A stretch of DNA of 64,000 bases from Asterias rubens (lineage: Eukaryota > Echinodermata > Asteroidea > Forcipulatida > Asteriidae). A model generated the notes under the pieces. That model did no database searches. It was not told where the DNA came from and worked only from the letters and a program-made list of their open reading frames with translations. The stretch spans positions 7,045,214-7,109,213 of the forward strand of contig NC_047080.1 in the NCBI RefSeq assembly GCF_902459465.1, given 5' to 3'. How positions within the stretch are numbered: the stretch's first letter is position 1; every line of letters begins with the position of its first letter. Shown in pieces: positions 25,601 to 36,254 of the stretch. The translations under genes and the position numbers were made by a program.

Positions 25601-28600
25601 TATGGTGGTTGAAGCGCTCGGCACCATTTCCAATGCACTGGGGAAACATCTGGACAAAATAGGGACAAAAGTGAGAATAGATCTGTTGCGGAAGGTGGTG
25701 GTTTTGGGAACAGCGAGGATCCTAAGAAAGACCCTCGAGATCTAAGGCTACAGGACGTAGCCCGACTCGAGTAGTTACCGGCACCAATGAAAATATGATC
25801 TTTATTTTGCATGCTGCGTTAAGATGAAATATTAAGAATAATAATAACAATAAAGACTTCTAGTACGCACATATACCCACCCTGATGGGTGTTTAAAAAG
25901 CAGTAAAACCAAAAACAGAGCGAAAGAAAGCAAACACAACAAACTTAGTCCTTGAAAACCTGTGACATACATGTACATGTAAGGTAAGTTTTGAGAAGAG
26001 ATTTGAATTTTGTGGTACAAAGACAAGATCTAATATTAAGTGGTAGAGAGTCCCAGATGCAAAGCGCAGCTGAAGAAAAAGACATGTCACCCCAGGAGTG
26101 TTGAGACTTAGAAGCATGGAACTTGCATGGAAGTGTAAAACTTGAAGTAGTTCTATGAGATTATACATGTAGTGAGGAGCCTTGCCGTTGAGAGCTTTGT
26201 GGGCAATGAGCATCAGCTTGAAGATGATTCATTGAGAGAGCCTTAGTGAAGTTGTTTCAGAATGGGGGTATTAGAACAGGATTTTCTACACAGTGTTACG
26301 ATGCGAGCTACAGTGTTTTTGAGGCAATGAAGACGGGAAATTGCCATTGTCAAAACGAGAAGTAACAATTGCATGACCTTTTCTTTAGTCATGATTGAAA
26401 CAATTGGTTCACCATACAGGCAGTCGCACAAATTTGTGTAGTAGTCGTGGCAGCAAAATTATCTGAGTAAATGAAAAATGGTAGTCGCGACTTGACTAAG
26501 CAATCAATAGTCTCGATTACAACACTAGTCGCACTAGTCGCCCAGGCCTATAGTGTGCGAACACGCATGCAAAGGCACCCTTGCACACAGTTTTTCAGTC
26601 CACACACACTGTTTAATCACATTACAGCCATTCTTGCTCTTCAATTCAATCCTTGTTTTGAGCATGACCTACATGGACACATTGAGATACATAGATAGCT
26701 TCAGCAGCATTTTCTTAATTGATCAAACAACACCTATGTAGATGCCCTTTGTTTCAACCTTTTTTTGTTTTGGGTTTAACTTTTGAATGATTAGAATCAC
26801 TTGTAAACATGGTAAATGAATTCACTGTGTCACAAAGAGACTACTTTAGTTCTTAAAATATCAGTCCTGCTTATTAATTAATACCTCGGCAGAAGGTAGG
26901 AAATTGGCTGGAGACTACTACATATACTTCCGCTTAGTGGAAGGAATTTCTCCTTATTAACTTCAATGCCACTGAGTGACTTTCTAACGGTCTCAACATT
27001 TTGACTAGCCTGCTCTAGACATCATCTGAAGACTGAGCAGAGTTTACTAATATTATAATAAAGACTTATAATGCGCACATGTCCACCCTGTTGGGTGTTC
27101 AAGGCGCAGTAAAACCAAAAAAAAAACAAAAAAAAAACAGACACAACAAAATTAGTCCTTGAAAACCTGTGACATAAGATAAGTTTTGAGAAAGAGATTT
27201 GAATACGGAATATAAACTTGAAGTAGTTCAGAGATAAAGTGGGGAGCCTTGCCGTCAAGTGCTTTATGGACAATGAGCATAAGCTTGAACTGTTGAAGGT
27301 GATTCGTTGAGAGATAGAGAACCAGTGAAGTTGTTTCAGAATTGGGGCAATAGCACAGGATTTTTTAGACAGTGTCACGATGTCGGCTGCAGTGTTTTGG
27401 AGTAGTTGAAGACGGGAAATCTGGTTGTAAGGAAGACTGTAGATAAGAGCATTGCCAATGTCAATATGAGAAGTAACAGATGCATGAATGACTTTTTCAG
27501 TAGCACTCTTGTCCAAGTACTTGCTCATCTTACCAATATTCCTGATGTGAAATGATGACAGACGAATGATAATGTTGATGTGTCATTGGTAAATCGAAAA
27601 TAACCCCAAAGTTCAGAGCTTGTAGCGAGGGAGCTATCCGAGCATCACCGATTGAAATGTCTGGCACTGAAACCTATGTTAGCTGTTGACGTGACCCGAA
27701 CAGGAACTCTGTCTTATCATCATTCAACTTCAGGAAGTTTTGCTGTGTCCAACATCGAATCTCTTGGATGCATTTCTCAAGTCTTGCGTTAGAGGCATTG
27801 TCAAAGATTTGAACGTGATGTATAGCCGAGTGATGTCTGCGTACACATGGTAATTCAGATTAAATTTCAGGATGATGTGCTCCCAGTGCCAGTACGGACC
27901 CCTGTGGCACAAGGTAATTCAGGACAACATGGTCTGATATCGCTGTGTGGATACACACATGGCGAGTTCTATTGTAGAGATACGATTTGCACCATGCTAG
28001 GGCTGTGTCCTCTATGCCAAGGTGATTCTGGAGCCAAGAGAGAAGGATGTTGGGATTAACAGTGTCAAAAGCAGCACTCAAGTCTAGCAGGACTAGTGCT
28101 GTAAGGTTACCATTGTCCACTGCGGAAAGAATATCGTTGCTCACACGGACTAGTGCAGCTTCTGTCCCATGGGAAGGCTTGTATGCTGACTGGAACACGT
28201 CGGACAGGTTGAAAGTATGAATGTGATCAGAAATGCGTGATGAAACTACTCGTTCGATGAATTTCCAAGATATTTCAAGTTCAAAATAGGTCCATAGTTT
28301 TGTTTATACCTCCTTGTCCATGTTTGGTTTCTTGATGAGCGGTCTGAAGTAGGAAACTTTGAGGTACATGCAATCGGGAAACAACTGGAGCTGAGATATC
28401 CGTTTTTAAGATTAGTAATGTACACGTAGGGTACAAATATATCAATGTTTTGCTTCATCATGGATGTTGACACTGGATCCAACTCACAGGATTTTGAAGG
28501 AGACTTCATAATAATTCTTTCAAACTCAGCAACTCATAAACTCCTCAACTACACGATGGAATTGAAAAAAAAGTCAAAAATATACTCAACGACAACATAC

Positions 28601-31600
28601 TTGCTACATACAGTACATGTTGCTAAGCACAGTAAGCAAAGTGCCACCAGCATGACCGTGTGACATCAAACACCAATTATGAATCTGAAATCATGAATAG
28701 TCACATAAATTTTACTTATTCAAATGGAGACATGTGTATACAGAAAATTGTCATAATTGTTCTTCACCTTTTTGAGGATGACACATGTTTACATACGTAT
28801 TATTATTGTGATACATCTACATGCAATTTCTCTTATCATGAAAAAGCCCCATCACACCAAACTCGTTCTCACTACGTTCTAACAAAATTTAGCTGAATGG
28901 GTTTAAACTGGACTAACAGAAACTACGTAACTTTTTACGGTCTGTTTACAAACTTCAATATGTTAATAGATGGGCTCGGACTGGTTTGATTGGGAGTGCT
29001 CCAGAACTTAAATGCCTGCTAAATAATTTTGGGCAACCATCCCATCCTGCAAATAGACGGAGTAGCAACATCCAAAAGTATCGTTTGTGTGACAGGACGG
29101 AATTTGATGTAGTATTTTCAGTGTATTTAATAATAGAACTATAAAAACACAAATTAATTTATGGTGTGTAAACAAGGAACCAACTGACCAAAGCAAGCTC
29201 CCCCAAAAAAATTGAATAGTATTTAGTTTGTTGCCATAGTAACACAAATTTATGAGAACTATAGTTTGGTGTGACCCAACCTTAAGCCACTGACCTGATA
29301 CACATTTCGTGTGTTAGGAACTTTGTTGATGACCATTATGTCCATAAACTGTCTATTTAAAGTGGATATCATCTGTTCAATCACCCTGAAAACACAAACA
29401 AGAAAAACTCTGATTTTGCAATCACCCTGAGAAAACAAACAAGAAATAATATGTGGTACAGGATTTATGCTTATTTGAATTTTTGAGCTTCATCTGGTCA
29501 TCAAATGTCAAAGTGTGCCTAAACACCCAAACCTGGTGTTGATTCTGATACTGAATGGAAAGGAGCTTTTAAACCAGAAATAAAGGTCAAACATGGGGTC
29601 ATGTTAAACTTTTTGAAGAAATTAAACCCAAGTTCAATCTTTAATGCTAAAAAAAAATTGAAAATCAATTAGGTAGTTCTTTAGATATGTAAATGGTCCC
29701 ACTTCCGGTTGACCTTGAAGTGAAGGTCAACATGGGGTCACGCCCACCCAAGGCTAATATCCAATGCCTAAGGAATCTATAACTGGAAAAAAAAAAAAAT
29801 TGGTTGTTTAGTTCTTGAGTGTATGGTCCCACTTCCGGTTGACCCGGGAAGGTAAGGTCAACATGAGGTCAAGGCTTCCCAAGGCTAATCTTCAATGCCC
29901 AAGGAGACTTATAACTGAACAAAACAAGAAAAGTCGTTTTTGAAACAGAAATGCCCTGCAAGCCAGTCCGTTTCTTGACATTTGACACATGTAGAACAGA
30001 GTGGGGTTTTTTCCACAAATAGTCTTAGCAAGTGTCATGGCCGAGTGGTTAAGAGCATATTCAAGTTCTGGTGCTAAATCCCCAGAGTGCGAGTCCGAAT
30101 CCCGTTTGTGACACTTGTGTCCTTGAGCAAGATACTGTACTATAATTGTTTCTCTTCACCCAGGGGTATAAATGGGTACCTGTGAGGTATAGGTTGATAT
30201 TTTGAATGAAAAAGCCTTTGGAGCGATATAAACTATTGCCCAGGTTGTATACTCCCAAGGGAGCTGAGAAACATTAAAAGGGATGTTATTGGCCCTATGA
30301 CCAGGGCACTAACGTAAAGTAAAAGCGCATTGATACGGTTCTTGCGCTACATAAGAGTTATTATTGATAATATTATCAAGTGTTGTGCTATGTTGTGCTG
30401 CGGTTACTCTGCCATGTAGGTGGGGAAGACCAATGGGTGAAAACACTCCTACACACTACAACCCCCCCCCCCCAATTTCTACTCTGTCTGCATTACATTT
30501 TTTAAAGGAGATTTAATCATTGTCAAAGTGGGTTGGGTAGAAGGCTGGGAAAGATGAGTGGGGAAGGATAGGTGAGGGGGTGAGGAGGGGTGAGGGAAGG
30601 CAGAGGGGGGTAGTACGGTGGGAAGGCAACATTTATTTTGTTTTAGCCGTAATAACCTTCATATTTGTCCTAGGGTTCAAAAGCGATAGGCTTCTTGGGG
30701 ATCCAAAGACCAGTCCACAAACCAAGTTTGGAGTTGATTCATGTATAACAAGTACATGTACTTCTCCAGACAACATTTCTTTTGTTTTAGTCATAAAGAC
30801 CTAAAAGTTTGGCCTAGGGTCAAAAAGCAATAAGCTTCTTGGGGATCCCAAGACCAATCCACAAACAAAGACCAGTCCACAAACCAAGTTTGTTGTACCA
30901 TTGTTTTGGAAGGACGTAAAAATGCCGTTTTCAAATGGATACTGACGCCTTATCGACAATTCAAAGGCTTTTCATCATGAGCGACCAAAAAGCATTGCAC
31001 AAGTTTCAAGATCGGAGGTGGGCACAAATTCTTAAGTTTTTGCAGGTAACCGGAAGCTGAGGTCAAGTTTTATTCCCTGTTTTTCTTTGTTATATTATTG
31101 AATTGAATTTACTTGGTCAGTTTTGTTAATTAGTATTAATAAATACCTTGGACGGTTTCAAGTCTCTGATTGGTCAAAACCCGGTCACGTGTGGGAGTGT
31201 TAACGGTGGTATAAAGACCGGCTTTGGAAAATAGCGAACAAGTGGCCACTAAATCAGCATACATTGTGTAAACCTTGCGCGTTGCACTGTATCGCACGCT
31301 TATTTATATCCCTGTAAGTTTTATTGCAACTTCGCGCACTTACGCGTACGCGCGCTGAAAATGTATCAATTTTGAGTGCACGCGTGTAACATGTGCACGC
31401 ATATAAACTGACGCCGAGCTCATGCGCGCAATTTAATGCACAAGGAACAGCTATCGTCCAATCATTTGCCTCCTTTGACCCCAGTGAAGGTGCTGAACAG
31501 ATCATTATTTAAAAGAGTCCCTGGTTTCAAAGATCAGTAATGTGATTAATGCACGAAAGAGATGGGAACCATCAAAAGCTCAAATGTGGCCCCTGAACAT

Positions 31601-34574
31601 GTCTGGAAGTACCGCCGAGAGAAAAGTCACAAAATTTTGACAATTTTAGCCGTTTAATTGGCTAAAAAAGGTATTTATTAATGGGAATAACAGTGTTCGT
31701 ACCTGGTCTTCACTGCGTGTTAACGGACCGAGCCGGACACTGTTATTCCCTAACTACATTCCCAAAAACATATATAATTCTCATGGTCTATGGTTACACT
31801 AAAATAATTGACAAATAAATACGGGCAAGACTTGCAGTCTATTGAAACAAAACTGTCACAATATGTCTGCAACTGACACCGTACTGTAAATAACAAATTT
31901 CAGCAAAAACTGAATGATAGATTTTTAGTAAACTTACTGTGGACTGATGGCCAGAGGGCTTGGCTGCATCTTGCGCTTTTTTACAGTAATACCTGAGGAT
32001 CTTTTCATTGTGTATTGAGACATGAGTGATGAAGCGTGGCCACAATGCTCCTTCAACTGTAAAAAAAAAAAAAAAAAGTATCATAGTATCAACATCTTTA
32101 TAAAGTTTCCCGGCGCATGCGTCGACTCGAGTAAACACACTTTCTGTGCGGTTCTGTCATCTCACAGCTCGCACATAAAGACTTCATGGTTCTGCAGGGG
32201 AAGTTTGTTGTTTTTGTTTTTGATTTTTTAATGCAAGTCGCCTGACACACAAGGCCTGAAGGCCACTTCAAGGTGTGGGCTACAATAATTTTTTCCAGAG
32301 GCCCTTGCCACCTACTCCTAGGGCTGAAACAGGGTTACCCCTTTCACAGTCCATACAAATGTAGGCTTGGGTATCATCAATTCGATGCCTGGCCGGTAGA
32401 GCAGAAAGCACTACCTCCCCAATTTGTGTTAGACATACATTTGAAAGTCGACATGAGCTGACATCTGTTAAAGGTAGGTTACTCGCAGGTTGGTATTGTT
32501 AATGTACGTCGGCTGACGAGCATGCCATGTAATTGCATACTACACACATGAATCGGGCGGGGGCGGAGAGGGAGGGGTGGACAATCACAAGCATGGACTG
32601 TCACTTTGAAAATGTCTCTTGAAATGCAAGCTGACATAGGGACAAGGCTAGGATTACACTATCATTCATCATGCTGTTAAACAATTTTGTTTCAAGTTAT
32701 GTAAGAGGTATGCAACCTCAATTAAAAGATCGCTGTTGTCAGGGAGATTTCTAGGAAGTCTGAGGTGAGCTGCCTTGTAAGCTAAGGAATCGCTCTGTGT
32801 GGCCACCGCATCTGACCAACCGGCAAAAGGGCAGTGTTCAACCATGTACAGCCGACCCATTATGGCTCTGATACGACCCTGAGCATGCTAAGAGCTGACC
32901 ACATCCCTTGCACCGCAAAATCAAGAATTTGATGAGATCACTCTGTCTCGAACTGAACCAAGGGGCCAAATTGAGGAATGGGGAAGACTTTTTTTATTAT
33001 GAATCAGTTTTTAGAGAGGACACACATGTAATGTGGTAGGCCTAATGTCTAAAGGTGGAGTCCAACTGATAAACCATGACAATGACTTGAACTCAGCATG
33101 TTTGTAAAACCCTTCTAAAACTCCTTCCTAAAACATACCACCCCTGCAAGGCGAAACACTTGTAATACAGAATTAAAAAAAAAATTGATATGATTTTGTT
33201 TACCTTGTAAGACCATTTGTAGGATTGTAATATTTGCTGATACAATGGTGTCTTGTCCAACACTGGATCCAAACTCAGTAAGCCCGTCAACCCTATGCTG
33301 CTGCCTTGGTTGAATTTACTGATATTATTGCTAAGTTTTTCCAATTCACTGTAATCAAAAAGAAATGTTAAGTACATGAATGAAGTTTAAACAAGCTGTT
33401 GTATAGATTTTAATAGAACTGGTTGTGTTTAATAAGGGAATAAAAGGACATGTATGTTAACGGCCGCTTAAAACTGTTCCGACATCTATTTCACAGCGCT
33501 GTGCAGCAAACACTTCGACCCGTCGTGCTTCAAATCCAAAAGTTATTCAAAAACATGACACCAACCCAACAATTTTTCCAGCTAGTGGGAAGTCGAAGAA
33601 GGTACCTGAAATACGTGACATTGAGGATTAAGTTACCATCAAGTTCGTGTTCCTACAAATTGTGTCATGAAAATCGGATTTTCGAAAGTGGTAGAAATGG
33701 AGCAAATCTCATCTGTTGACAAGCTGTCTAATAATAAAAATTAATAATAATGGGATTATGTGCGTGACGTGTTTGACCCATTTCGCCCTGTTCGTTTCGA
33801 AACTGGTTCGTAACCATAGAGATAAGAACTAGAGGGCGCACGAGTGATGCTTCGTGCACAAACACCACGGGACCGCAAGATGACAAGCGCGTCATTCTGC
33901 ACGCGCGTTGAACATGAAATACACGTTTGAGGTTTTTTTTATTGAACGCTCACGCGATGCTGTTTGTCAACTTACAAAATGGCCGCACAAACACACGCTG
34001 TGAGATGCCAGTTTTGTCAACTTAGAAAATGGCCGCCTGCGCGCATGCTGGAGCGCGTATATAGGCCAGTGCGTGCTCTAGTTCTTATATTATAACTCTA
34101 TGTTCGTAACCCTCCTCATCGAGAAGAGGGTACGTCATCGCAACTCTATTGACCTGTCACCAGTGGATCTCGCACAGTCTCGCTGTAAACGGGATCAAAG
34201 TTGGGGTCGAAAATATATGACGATCGAAAACTAAGATCCCACGGGTAGTAAATTAAATCGAATGAAAAAGTGGTGGCAGGGTTATGATACGGACACTTTT
34301 CCGTAGACAGAAGTACATCGTCACTGGTAGTCTGTTATAAGAAAAAGGGATAAAAAAGTTATCGTTAACGTTACCTGAAGTTATCATTAACAATACATAA
34401 ATTAATCTGCAGTTGAGTTACAAAATTCTTCACATCCATCGCTTGGTCTGCATCGTTCGTAGACTTCACGCCGTCTGTTAAGCTAGTGAAAGTCTTGTTT
34501 ACACTTTCTCTTAATTTTTGTGTAGAATGTAGTGCCTGCATAATGATCTTTGAATTATCATGCTCCGCCGCCAT
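16535..34574 (-). CDS. MED27: Mediator of RNA polymerase II transcription subunit 27
   Basis: Complete eight-exon gene read from high to low coordinates: 34574-34375, 33348-33204, 32056-31938, 29385-29295, 23967-23860, 23057-23016, 18827-18750, 16669-16535. All phases agree; total 918 nt, 305 aa (the human protein is about 311). MED27 is a subunit of the Mediator co-activator (head/tail interface) in the nucleus. Diagnostic blocks: GLLSLDPVLDKTPLYQQ, VTLGRTFHAIVGLRR, VFQK-ITDHATSAMLHYHLP, and a C-terminal zinc-binding-like Cys/His cluster (C275, C278, H300, C302/C303) in PCRHCGQF...LPPTWHDFRTL...YHECCRQ. The start ATG (34572-34574) has a strong context (ccaaccATGG). An in-frame upstream ATG at 34764-34766 would add 64 residues with no family match, so I rejected it. 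It is divergent to PSMD5 and convergent with COLGALT. Confidence 0.96.
16814..18239 (+). repeat. 46-bp satellite, about 31 copies, in MED27 intron 7
   Basis: Unit CACTGGGATGGCGCGTTAGT + GACGCCATTGGTCGTGGGTG + CAAGGT. Fills about two thirds of the 2.08-kb last intron. Variation concentrates at GCGCG/GCACG/GTGTG, the CpG positions. Each unit holds an AAGGTCA half-site. Confidence 0.96.
18750..18827 (-). CDS. MED27: MED27 exon 7
   Basis: 78 nt, phase 0: ITDHATSAMLHYHLPLRADI then CFRSFM. Acceptor gcttacag, donor gtgagt. Confidence 0.95.
18993..19194 (+). repeat. 16-bp tandem repeat, about 12.5 copies
   Basis: Unit AGATAGAGGGTACATC, nearly invariant; one unit reads AGAAAGAG. Confidence 0.96.
20037..20182. 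repeat. GC-rich foldback
   Basis: Arms near CTACAGCTTCGGCTTTGGAT and TCCAAAGCTGAAGCTGTGG pair imperfectly around a spacer of about 85 bp. Confidence 0.6.
20353..20742 (-). mobile_element. MITE family A, full-length copy in reverse
   Basis: 390 bp, both ends read TTAAAGGCAGTGGACACTAT inward. Orientation set by the internal CACACAACTTCATGTGACAA block. Confidence 0.88.
21229..21388 (+). repeat. Dispersed repeat, copy 1
   Basis: TCACCTGGAAGTGGTATTTT...AAATAAAGCTTTTGTCACTA...GACCCGAGA is repeated with about 90% identity by eye at 34749-34900. Confidence 0.8.
21389..21650. mobile_element. Foldback element enclosing a THAP-like first exon
   Basis: Arms GTGACGTCAATCGAGGCAGA and TCTGCCTCGATTGACGTCAC are perfect complements at the ends and continue, interrupted, for about 90 bp (AAGTACATGTACG, CCAAGTCGTGAGT). 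In the centre, ttttttccag precedes ATG at 21513, reading MPTRCIAAECRKT, the C-x4-C start of a THAP zinc finger. The domain is not completed. Confidence 0.6.
21780..22560 (+). pseudogene. CR1/L2-like LINE fragment, start of the RT region
   Basis: Open frame to 22319 with ANEFSKFFTDKVKNIRSSID and SCQLDPV, then in shifted frames IVKKPSLDKDELCNYRPVSN and QSAYKADHSTETALLCIQND. Typical of CR1/L2-type non-LTR elements. Frameshifted, 3' truncated, no catalytic motif left. Confidence 0.75.
22570..22765 (-). repeat. Dispersed repeat, copy 2 (inverted relative of 47610-47780)
   Basis: GCAATCTGCAAATTTGCGCT and TGCGCATTATGCAATGCATT match the reverse complement of the copy at 47.6-47.8 kb. It directly follows a truncated LINE. 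Confidence 0.6.
23016..23057 (-). CDS. MED27: MED27 exon 6 (42-nt micro-exon)
   Basis: Only 14 codons, VDMWAPSKYKVFQK, phase 0 at both ends, acceptor gcatttcag and donor gtgggt. It matches the vertebrate LDIW...YQVFQK segment. Too short to be found by ORF scanning. Confidence 0.94.
23860..23967 (-). CDS. MED27: MED27 exon 5
   Basis: 108 nt, phase 0 at both ends: VTLGRTFHAIVGLRRILIER then VVIRGQHENISMDDRM. Acceptor ttccctag, donor gtaggt. Confidence 0.95.
24844..24990. repeat. Foldback repeat
   Basis: Arms ACAAATATTGACTGCTT... and ...AAGCAGTCAATATTTGT, with the inner arm ACTATGACTCCCTCGG / CCTCGGGAGTCATAGTT. The same terminal AAGCAGTCAATATTT occurs at 57569-57583. Confidence 0.8.
25120..25790 (+). 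pseudogene. LINE C-terminus with zinc knuckle and endonuclease-like region
   Basis: In shifting frames: CMMCNKAE...HIVSECSK (CCHC knuckle), then KGRHNKLANVIHWDLCKKWG, ILWDFNIQTDHVIEH, AVPGD and LAREIRKIWQVKVKVVPTYG. This order is typical of the C-terminal restriction-like endonuclease part of R2/R4/Hero-type elements; clade uncertain. Frameshifted, so dead. Confidence 0.65.
25830..26430 (-). pseudogene. CR1/L2-like LINE 3' fragment
   Basis: Minus strand: NTVARIVTLCRKSC...PILKQLH, then MLIAHKALNGKAPHYMYNLI, LFSKLTLHVHVCHRFSRTKF and the 3' end GTGTTTAAAAAGC in reverse. Same family as 27050-28510. Confidence 0.8.
27050..28510 (-). pseudogene. CR1/L2-like LINE, RT to 3' end, with frameshifts
   Basis: Read on the minus strand: SPSKSCELDPVSTSMMKQNI (about 28500), FQSAYKPSHGTEAALVRVSN with LLDLSAAFDTVNPNILLSWL (28198-27860), PQGSVLALG, then LDKSATEKVIHASVTSHIDI and LQNTAADIVTLSKKSC...PILKQLHW (27528-27200), and a 3' tail GCCTTGAACACCCAACAGGG. 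The YxDD motif is not intact. 5' truncated. Confidence 0.88.
28511..29294. other. MED27 intron 4, unassigned part
   Basis: AT-rich, short ORFs only; nothing recognised. Confidence 0.4.
29295..29385 (-). CDS. MED27: MED27 exon 4
   Basis: 91 nt, acceptor gtgttttcag, donor gtcagt. The first base completes Gln, then VIEQMISTLNRQFMDIMVIN, weaker but colinear with the vertebrate protein. Confidence 0.9.
29587..29925 (+). repeat. About 130-bp repeat, three degenerate copies, with direct-repeat receptor motifs
   Basis: Copies centred on GGTCCCACTTCCGGTTGACC and AAGGTCAACATGGGGTCA. Includes AGGTCA-N5-GGGTCA at 29724-29740 and a perfect AGGTCA-N5-AGGTCA (DR5) at 29855-29871. Lies in MED27 intron 3. 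Confidence 0.75.
30031..30365 (+). mobile_element. tRNA-Leu-like SINE
   Basis: A tRNA-like head, 30031-30117, with a perfect 7-bp acceptor stem AGTGTCA/TGACACT, A-box GGCCGAGTGGTTAAGAGC and B-box-like GAGTCCGAATCCC. Then the tail TGTCCTTGAGCAAGATACTG...CACCCAGGGGTATAAATGGG and an ATTATT-rich end. Looks like a LINE-mobilised SINE, not a working tRNA. Confidence 0.8.
30645..30905 (+). repeat. About 160-bp tandem duplication
   Basis: GGCTTCTTGGGGATCCAAAG...CCAGTCCACAAACCAAGTTT and its diverged second copy AAGCTTCTTGGGGATCCCAA...; the second contains an extra short internal duplication. Confidence 0.7.
30906..31937. other. MED27 intron 3, unassigned part
   Basis: 31250-31440 is rich in GCGC/GCAC-type alternations. 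31655-31760 has inverted GGGAATAACAGTGTTCG / CGGACACTGTTATTCCC arms (a foldback). Confidence 0.5.
31938..32056 (-). CDS. MED27: MED27 exon 3
   Basis: 119 nt after a long T-rich tract and acag. Encodes LKEHCGHASSLMSQYTMKRS then a basic KKRKMQPS segment, parallel to the vertebrate basic linker. Donor gtaagt. Confidence 0.93.
33204..33348 (-). CDS. MED27: MED27 exon 2
   Basis: 145 nt; one base completes Ser, then ELEKLSNNIS...GLLSLDPVLDKTPLYQQ...SYKWSYK. The strongest single match to vertebrate MED27. Donor gtaaac. Confidence 0.96.
33475..33610 (+). pseudogene. THAP zinc-finger fragment in MED27 intron 1
   Basis: One frame reads ALCSKHFDPSCFKSKS (33501-33548), the core of a THAP domain (C-S-K-H-F). 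After a frameshift the sequence reads NPTIFPASGKSKKVPE, like the PTIFP end of the domain. A transposon-derived or processed remnant; stop codons in every full frame. Confidence 0.6.
34375..34574 (-). CDS. MED27: MED27 exon 1 (start)
   Basis: ATG at 34574 begins MAAEHDNSKIIMQALHST; 66 codons plus two bases, donor gtaacg. Corresponds to the N-terminal helical region. Confidence 0.92.
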
Positions 34575-34672
34575 GGTTGGTAAATATGCATGGGAAAAAT
34601 TTACATAGAAAATGGTTTTGGAACAACGGACGGTGAAGGACTGAGAAACATACGTAAACGGACACCGCGCGT

Positions 34673-34740
34673 GTAGCCAGCCGCATATTCGGAAAATAGA
34701 AATAGAACAGATACAGTACAGGGAGGTGACAAAATGTTGC
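34673..34740 (-). promoter_or_regulatory. MED27: MED27 upstream block shared with PSMD5
   Basis: On the gene strand this runs from GCAACATTTTGTCACC through CCCTGTACTGTAT to GCGGCTGGCTAC and ends 98 bp before the ATG. A near copy in the same transcriptional sense precedes PSMD5. It probably spans promoter or 5' UTR sequence; no TATA box is obvious. Confidence 0.55.
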
Positions 34741-34748
34741 TTGAATTT

Positions 34749-34917
34749 GTCACCTGGAAGTGGCATTTTGTCAAAATAAAGCTTTTGTCACTAAAATAAT
34801 GTGTTTTGATGAGTGTAATATGAATAAATAATTAACTAAGGTTAAAAAAATATTATTTTCCATGTTATTTACAAATTTGAAAATAAGCCTGACCCGAGAG
34901 GACGTCAATCGAGGAGC
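34749..34917 (+). repeat. Dispersed repeat, copy 2, just upstream of MED27
   Basis: Homologous to 21229-21410, including GACGTCAATCGAGG at its end. It abuts the shared MED27/PSMD5 promoter block. Confidence 0.8.
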
Positions 34918-35634
34918 GATGAATCGCATGCAGTGCCAACAGAAGATAGTGACGCATTGGCGCAAGCTAATAAAATATGCCTTCAAAGTTGAATATCGAA
35001 GTCTTATAAGTTATATAGCACACGTATCTACCAAACAAGGTACTCAAGGCGCTGAGACAAACTTTCAGAACGATAGGTTATTGCAGTGATGAATTTTGAA
35101 ACCACATTAGTTAGCACCTTATAGTTAGCACCTTATAAAGGTTCGTAAGCACATTCGCCTTATAAAGGTTTACAATTAAGGTGCTACGGCGCATTAAGCA
35201 GCCAAATACAAAGCCTGATTTTGTTTTCTTTCACAAATGCTCCTTTAAGCCTCGGTCACAACCCACCGTACGTGTTTTTTGTCCGTATGTGTTTTGGGGA
35301 AGGCCACGGCCGCCACGTTTTTTCTGAAAACGTGGGGAGGGAGTGGCAAGAGCAGGGAGGAAGTACGTCAACGCACGGTCTGCGCAAGGTGTAAGTATGT
35401 GGCCCGCACGCCACGCCTGGCCGTGAGCGGTTGCGTGCATCGTACGTTGCGCACGTTGTAAGTGACTTGTATGTATGCATACACAACGTGCTTACAATGT
35501 AGGCTCATCTTGCGATTGCCACGTTGTCGTACGGAGGCCGCACTTACACGTGCTGGTCACGTACGGTGTCCTTACTCACTTGCATGTTGTAAGTGCGTGC
35601 AAGTGCTATGAACGCGAGTTTTTCGCTCGATGTC

Positions 35635-35652
35635 GGGGGGGGGGGGGGGGGG
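35635..35652 (+). repeat. Poly-G run
   Basis: About 17 consecutive G bases between MED27 and PSMD5. Confidence 0.85.
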
Positions 35653-35811
35653 TTAATAGGACGAACTCCGGCTGAATGTGAACATAAGTTTTACACATTA
35701 ATAAGTTTCCTTTCTTCAATTTACATGTTCTGAAATTTAAAATGAATGATTACATGTTTGTACCATAATAATGTTACATATAAAATGATAGAAACTATTT
35801 GGCGGACTATT

Positions 35812-36110
35812 ATGCTACTCTCACACTAGGGTGAATATGCTAGCGAATGTGCTTACGAACGGAAATATTTAACAATCGCTCAAACTTCGCAACATTCACC
35901 ACAAATTCACTACGTTCACAAGTCATTCTCCAACGCCTTACGAAGATTGGTCCCTCTATGCTGCTCTCACACGGCGAATATGCTAGCGAATTGCTATCGG
36001 AAGGACATATTTGACAATCGCTCAAACTTCGCAGCATTCGCCGTGTCTTCGTTAGCGTTGGTAACAAATTCGGAACGTTCACAATTTATTCCCCACCTCC
36101 TTACGTCGAT
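35812..36110 (+). repeat. About 140-bp tandem duplication
   Basis: GAATATGCTAGCGAAT...ACAATCGCTCAAACTTCGCA occurs at about 35832 and 35977, with diverged ends. Confidence 0.75.
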
Positions 36111-36254
36111 CGCTCAATTATTTACAAACCGGTTTGTTGATTTCAGCGAATGTTGCAAAGACGGTCATTGGGCGTGATTTTCGTAAGCATTGGTAACGTT
36201 GGTAAAGCGTGCGTAAGCGTTTGCAACGTTCGTAAAGGCATTGGCAACCGTTGG

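Noticed and set aside
34371..34766. Longer N-terminus for MED27 from an in-frame upstream ATG
   Set aside because: The extra 64 residues have no match to the family and cross the promoter-like block; the ATG at 34574 has a strong context and gives the usual length.
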